A stretch of 64,000 bases of DNA from DATMER01 sp040349255 (GTDB lineage: Bacteria; Acidobacteriota; Thermoanaerobaculia; Multivoradales; UBA5704): contig JBEQUE010000051.1 in the NCBI GenBank assembly GCA_040349255.1, positions 8,996 through 72,995 on the forward strand, in the 5' to 3' direction. This document shows positions 61,256-64,000 of this stretch, in pieces (the stretch's first letter is position 1; every line of letters starts with the position of its first letter). The notes under the pieces are model-generated. The model was given only the letters and a program-made list of their open reading frames with translations, ran no database searches and was not told the DNA's origin. The position numbers and the translations under genes were made by a program.

Positions 61256-62980
61256 TCACACCCCCACGGCCAGGAGCCGGAACGCCTCGCTCTCCTGCCA
61301 CAGGCGGACGTAGCTCAGGAGCCCCTCCTCCGTCCCCGGCTCCCGCTGGTGGGCGGCGGTGAGGCGCGTCCACAGGAGGAGCCAGCGCTGGGTCTCCTCG
61401 TAGGCCGGAAACGCGGAGTCGAGGCCGCGGAAGACGCCGGCCAGCGCCGCTTCGAGGCGGACCAGGGCGCGGACGGACGGCTCGCCGCGGGCCGCCTCGT
61501 CCGTGGCGCGCAGCAGGGCCGCCGCCTTCTGGCGCCGCGCCTGCGCGCGCGGCGAGGAGCTCTCCAGCAGCGTCAGGATGCGGGCCACGAGCGACAGGCC
61601 GTGGTCCCTCATGCGCTCCACCGGGCAGTTGAAGCTCCAGCGGCTCGGCACCCAGAACTTCTGGAAGTGGGAGTAGGCGACCACCACCGTCGGCACGCGG
61701 TACATGGGCACCAGGTGGGAGGTGAAGGTGTCGGCCGTGATGCAGAGGTCGACGCGGCCCAGCTCGTCGAGCAGGGCGGAGAGCGCGTTGTGCGGCGTGA
61801 GCGGCTCGCCCGCCGCGGCCAGCAGGCGGACGGCGATCGGGTCCTCCTCGGACAGCCGGTCCCGGATCTCCTCCGCGAAGTCGCTGGTCGACCTCTCCAC
61901 GCCCGGGTAGACCAGGACCTCGAACGGGATCCGGCCGCGCAGGCGGGTCCGCACCTCGCGCAGGCCCTCGGCCCAGAGCTCGGCCGTGAACGGGAGCTTC
62001 TTCGAGGTGAAGGGATTGAGCAGGAGCGTCCGCTGTGGTTGCGGCGGTCGCGGTGTCCGCGGCGTGCGCGGCGGGCGCGGCTCGCGCACCGGCTCCCAGA
62101 CCGCCCGGCCGGCCTTCGGCGCCAGGCGCGAGGCCAGGCCGTGCATGAACACGTAGTTGTTGTCGGAGCTGGCCAGGAACGACTCCAGCCGGATCCAGGG
62201 CGAGCGGCCGCCGTTGAGCCAGGCGGCCATGCGCCCCAGCGAGATCTCCAGGATGTCGCGCTGCGGCCGCTGGGCCACCGTGTGCAGGTGCAGGTTGAAC
62301 ACCTCGAAGTCGGCGGTGATCACCAGCTCCTTGCGCTCCCGCCGGTCCTCGGCCGCCGGCCGGTTGAGATCGAAGAACGGGAGCAGCGGGTCGTCGCGGT
62401 AGCTCACCTCCCCGGCGCCGGGCAGGAGCCGGGGCCAGAGGCCCGGGTAGAGGGTGTAGACCAGGAAGCGCGCCTTCCGGCAGTGGCGGGCGAGGGCCTC
62501 CAGGAGCTGGAAGAAGTTGATCTGGTCCCCCAGGCCCATGGCCGAGCCGAAGTAGACCACCACCCGCTCGTAGTCGTCGGGCAGGGGCGGGAGCGGGCCG
62601 CGCAGGTAGAGGGCCGCGGCCTGCGCCCGTTGGTCGCGGCTCCGCAGGCCGGAGAGGATCGGCACGGCCTCGCTCGCGTTCCCGGAGGCGTTGGCGGGGG
62701 TCTGCCCCTCGACGAGGTCGACCAGCGCCGCCACCCGGGAGCGCGGCAGCAGCGGGCTGCGCGGCGCCTCGGCCAGCGCCCGGACGAGGCGCTGCGAGGC
62801 GTCGATCATCAGCGCGAGGTACTCCTGGTTGCCCTCGCTGAAGACGCGGGTCGCCATGGAGCCCTGGTACATCCAGAGGAGCTCCACCAGGTCGATGCCG
62901 CGCAGCAGCGGCGCCGCCGTCTCCCCCGCGCGCTGCGGATCGCGGCGGCGGGCGGCCCTCCTGGGCTCCTGGGACCTCAC
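61256..62980 (-). CDS. Large glycosyltransferase-like protein (GT9/heptosyltransferase-like C-terminus)
   Basis: 574 aa from GTG 62980, which overlaps the preceding stop. The N-terminal about 150 residues are helical (LLRGIDLVELLWMYQGSM). The rest resembles GT-B glycosyltransferases of the GT9 type: VVVYFGSAMGLGDQINFFQLLEAL, LLLNPFTSKKLPFTAELWAE and the donor-site LCITADTFTSHLVPMYRVPTVVV. Heptosyltransferase-like but with an added domain; sugar unknown. The frame is open farther upstream but overlaps the next gene. Confidence 0.68.
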   Translation of the reverse strand: MRSQEPRRAARRRDPQRAGETAAPLLRGIDLVELLWMYQGSMATRVFSEGNQEYLALMIDASQRLVRALAEAPRSPLLPRSRVAALVDLVEGQTPANASGNASEAVPILSGLRSRDQRAQAAALYLRGPLPPLPDDYERVVVYFGSAMGLGDQINFFQLLEALARHCRKARFLVYTLYPGLWPRLLPGAGEVSYRDDPLLPFFDLNRPAAEDRRERKELVITADFEVFNLHLHTVAQRPQRDILEISLGRMAAWLNGGRSPWIRLESFLASSDNNYVFMHGLASRLAPKAGRAVWEPVREPRPPRTPRTPRPPQPQRTLLLNPFTSKKLPFTAELWAEGLREVRTRLRGRIPFEVLVYPGVERSTSDFAEEIRDRLSEEDPIAVRLLAAAGEPLTPHNALSALLDELGRVDLCITADTFTSHLVPMYRVPTVVVAYSHFQKFWVPSRWSFNCPVERMRDHGLSLVARILTLLESSSPRAQARRQKAAALLRATDEAARGEPSVRALVRLEAALAGVFRGLDSAFPAYEETQRWLLLWTRLTAAHQREPGTEEGLLSYVRLWQESEAFRLLAVGV

Positions 62981-63981
62981 TCTTCGATGCCCCGGATGCG
63001 CTTCTCCTCGTTCACCCAGGAGAGGAAGCCGACGTGGTGGACCAGGGAGAGCGGCGTCGCCTCCTTGACGTCCGGGTTGTGGAAGAAGGGGAACGACAGG
63101 AGCAGCTCGTCGGGCCCCAGTCCGCCGCGGCCGATCCGGCCGGCGACGGCCTGCGTCAGGGCGTAGGGGCCGGCCGTCTCCAGGACGGCGGCCATGTGGT
63201 CGTCGAGGCTGCCGCCGGCCAGCCGGCGGTTGAGGGCGCCGCTGTCCGTGTCCAGCCGCTCCAGGACCTCGCGGATCAGGGGATGGCCGGGAGCGCTGCC
63301 GATCACGGCGTTGTGCACCCGGTTGTGGCGGTCGATTCCGACCGCGAAGGAGAAGCGGTCGCAGAGGCGGTCCAGCGGCACCAGGCACTCCGTGTCGTTG
63401 AGGTCGCAGTAGAGACCCCCCTCGGCCTGGAGGACCAGGAGGCGCAGGAGGTCGGAGCGCACGGCCACGCTGTCCGCGTTGCGGACCAGGTCGGCGATCC
63501 TCTCTCGCCGCTCCCGATCGTCCAGGGGATTGGCGTCGAGCAGGGCGCCGATCTCCGCCGGGCCGCGCCACCGCAGGCGGCCGGCGAAGAGCGTGCGGAA
63601 CAGCCTCGCCAGAGCGGGAGACGGCAGCAGCTCCTCCGGCGCGGCGTCGGTCCACAGGTGAAGCTCGAAGGAGGGGTTGCGCTCCGCCCAGGTGTGCATC
63701 CGCCAGAGGTGCTCCTCCTTGAGGCACACGGCGCTCCGGTGGTCGACGGAGCTGCGGGGGCTGCGCAGCCAGACCCAGTGGACGGCCCTGGAGATCCGCC
63801 GGCGACCGGCCAGGGGGCGTTCCTCGCCGAACAGGCGCCGGAGGCCCTCGCCGGAGCGCTCCACGAGGTGGTCGTAGATCCGCCGCTGCGCGCCTTCGTG
63901 GTCGGGGAAGGACGGGATCTCATAGCGCCGGAACGGCCCCAGCACGACGGCGGGGTCGGCCAGGGCGTTCCGCCGCGCCAC
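62977..63981 (-). CDS. Glycosyltransferase with DXD motif (TcdA/TcdB or GT32-like); start may be beyond window
   Basis: 334 aa from GTG 63981; the frame remains open to the window edge, so the gene may be longer. Core of the Gly_transf_sug type: ISRAVHWVWLRSP, ADSVAVRSDLLRLLVLQAEG and GLYCDLNDTECLVPLD, where the Asp-x-Asn-Asp segment takes the DXD metal site. SFPFFHNPD and SLVHHVGFLSW near the C-terminus fit GT32-like enzymes. First visible gene of the minus-strand glycan operon. Confidence 0.75.
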   Translation of the reverse strand: MARRNALADPAVVLGPFRRYEIPSFPDHEGAQRRIYDHLVERSGEGLRRLFGEERPLAGRRRISRAVHWVWLRSPRSSVDHRSAVCLKEEHLWRMHTWAERNPSFELHLWTDAAPEELLPSPALARLFRTLFAGRLRWRGPAEIGALLDANPLDDRERRERIADLVRNADSVAVRSDLLRLLVLQAEGGLYCDLNDTECLVPLDRLCDRFSFAVGIDRHNRVHNAVIGSAPGHPLIREVLERLDTDSGALNRRLAGGSLDDHMAAVLETAGPYALTQAVAGRIGRGGLGPDELLLSFPFFHNPDVKEATPLSLVHHVGFLSWVNEEKRIRGIEE

Positions 63982-64000
63982 CTCCGGGAGCTCGCCGCGG

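Overview
The window is very G+C-rich, with short intergenic gaps, many stop/start overlaps (ATGA, GTGA, TGATG) and frequent GTG/TTG starts. It encodes Kdo/lipid A genes (an outer membrane), a type IV pilus block, a Gld-type ABC operon with a DUF4340 protein, a stand-alone STN-domain protein and several small toxin-antitoxin loci. Together these suggest a Gram-negative soil or sediment bacterium, most likely Acidobacteriota (perhaps a Thermoanaerobaculia-like lineage). That placement is an inference from gene content; no rRNA is present. I saw no tRNA, rRNA, CRISPR array or insertion sequence.

Left part (1-20 kb): an AddB-like PD-(D/E)XK nuclease (cut by the window edge), a metallophosphoesterase lipoprotein and an MsbA-type ABC exporter lie on the minus strand. 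Divergent from them is pilT-pilC-pilS-pilR (retraction ATPase, platform protein, two-component regulators), then kdsB-pyrG-kdsA-kdsD-kdsC-lpxL, a nearly complete CMP-Kdo route with its CTP supply and a lipid A acyltransferase. Two minus-strand genes (glycosyltransferase and PIG-L/LmbE-like) converge on it.

Middle (19.5-43.8 kb): a His/Met-rich outer-membrane-type protein, an uncharacterised protein, a 25-unit 20-bp tandem array, STN and MmcQ/YjbR genes, hicBA, cstA with an amino acid permease, a phosphofructokinase, hsp20, an orphan histidine kinase, a peptide-type ABC importer lacking its ATPases, an MFS exporter, queA, a beta-propeller protein, the catalytic subunit of a B12-dependent acyl-CoA mutase, a PAS-GGDEF-EAL protein and two more APC permeases. 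The theme is uptake of peptides, amino acids and probably pyruvate, plus central carbon metabolism.

Right part (43.8-64 kb): a phd-vapC pair, gene relics and a truncated ImmA peptidase lead into an array of seven 42-bp hairpin repeats. Next come the gldA-gldF-gldG-DUF4340 operon, a second phd-vapC pair and a coiled-coil/LD-carboxypeptidase/HipA-like/DUF3037 group. The last 10 kb is one minus-strand operon with four glycosyltransferases, a methyltransferase, a three-domain FAAL-ACP-PlsC enzyme and a DegT aminotransferase; it looks like a pathway for an unusual acylated glycan or glycolipid.

The strongest cross-window signal is regulatory. At about ten first genes of transcription units a TANNNT -10-like hexamer (TAGAAT, TATCCT, TATTCT, TAGATT) lies only 5-8 nt before the start codon, usually with no Shine-Dalgarno, which points to widespread leaderless transcription.
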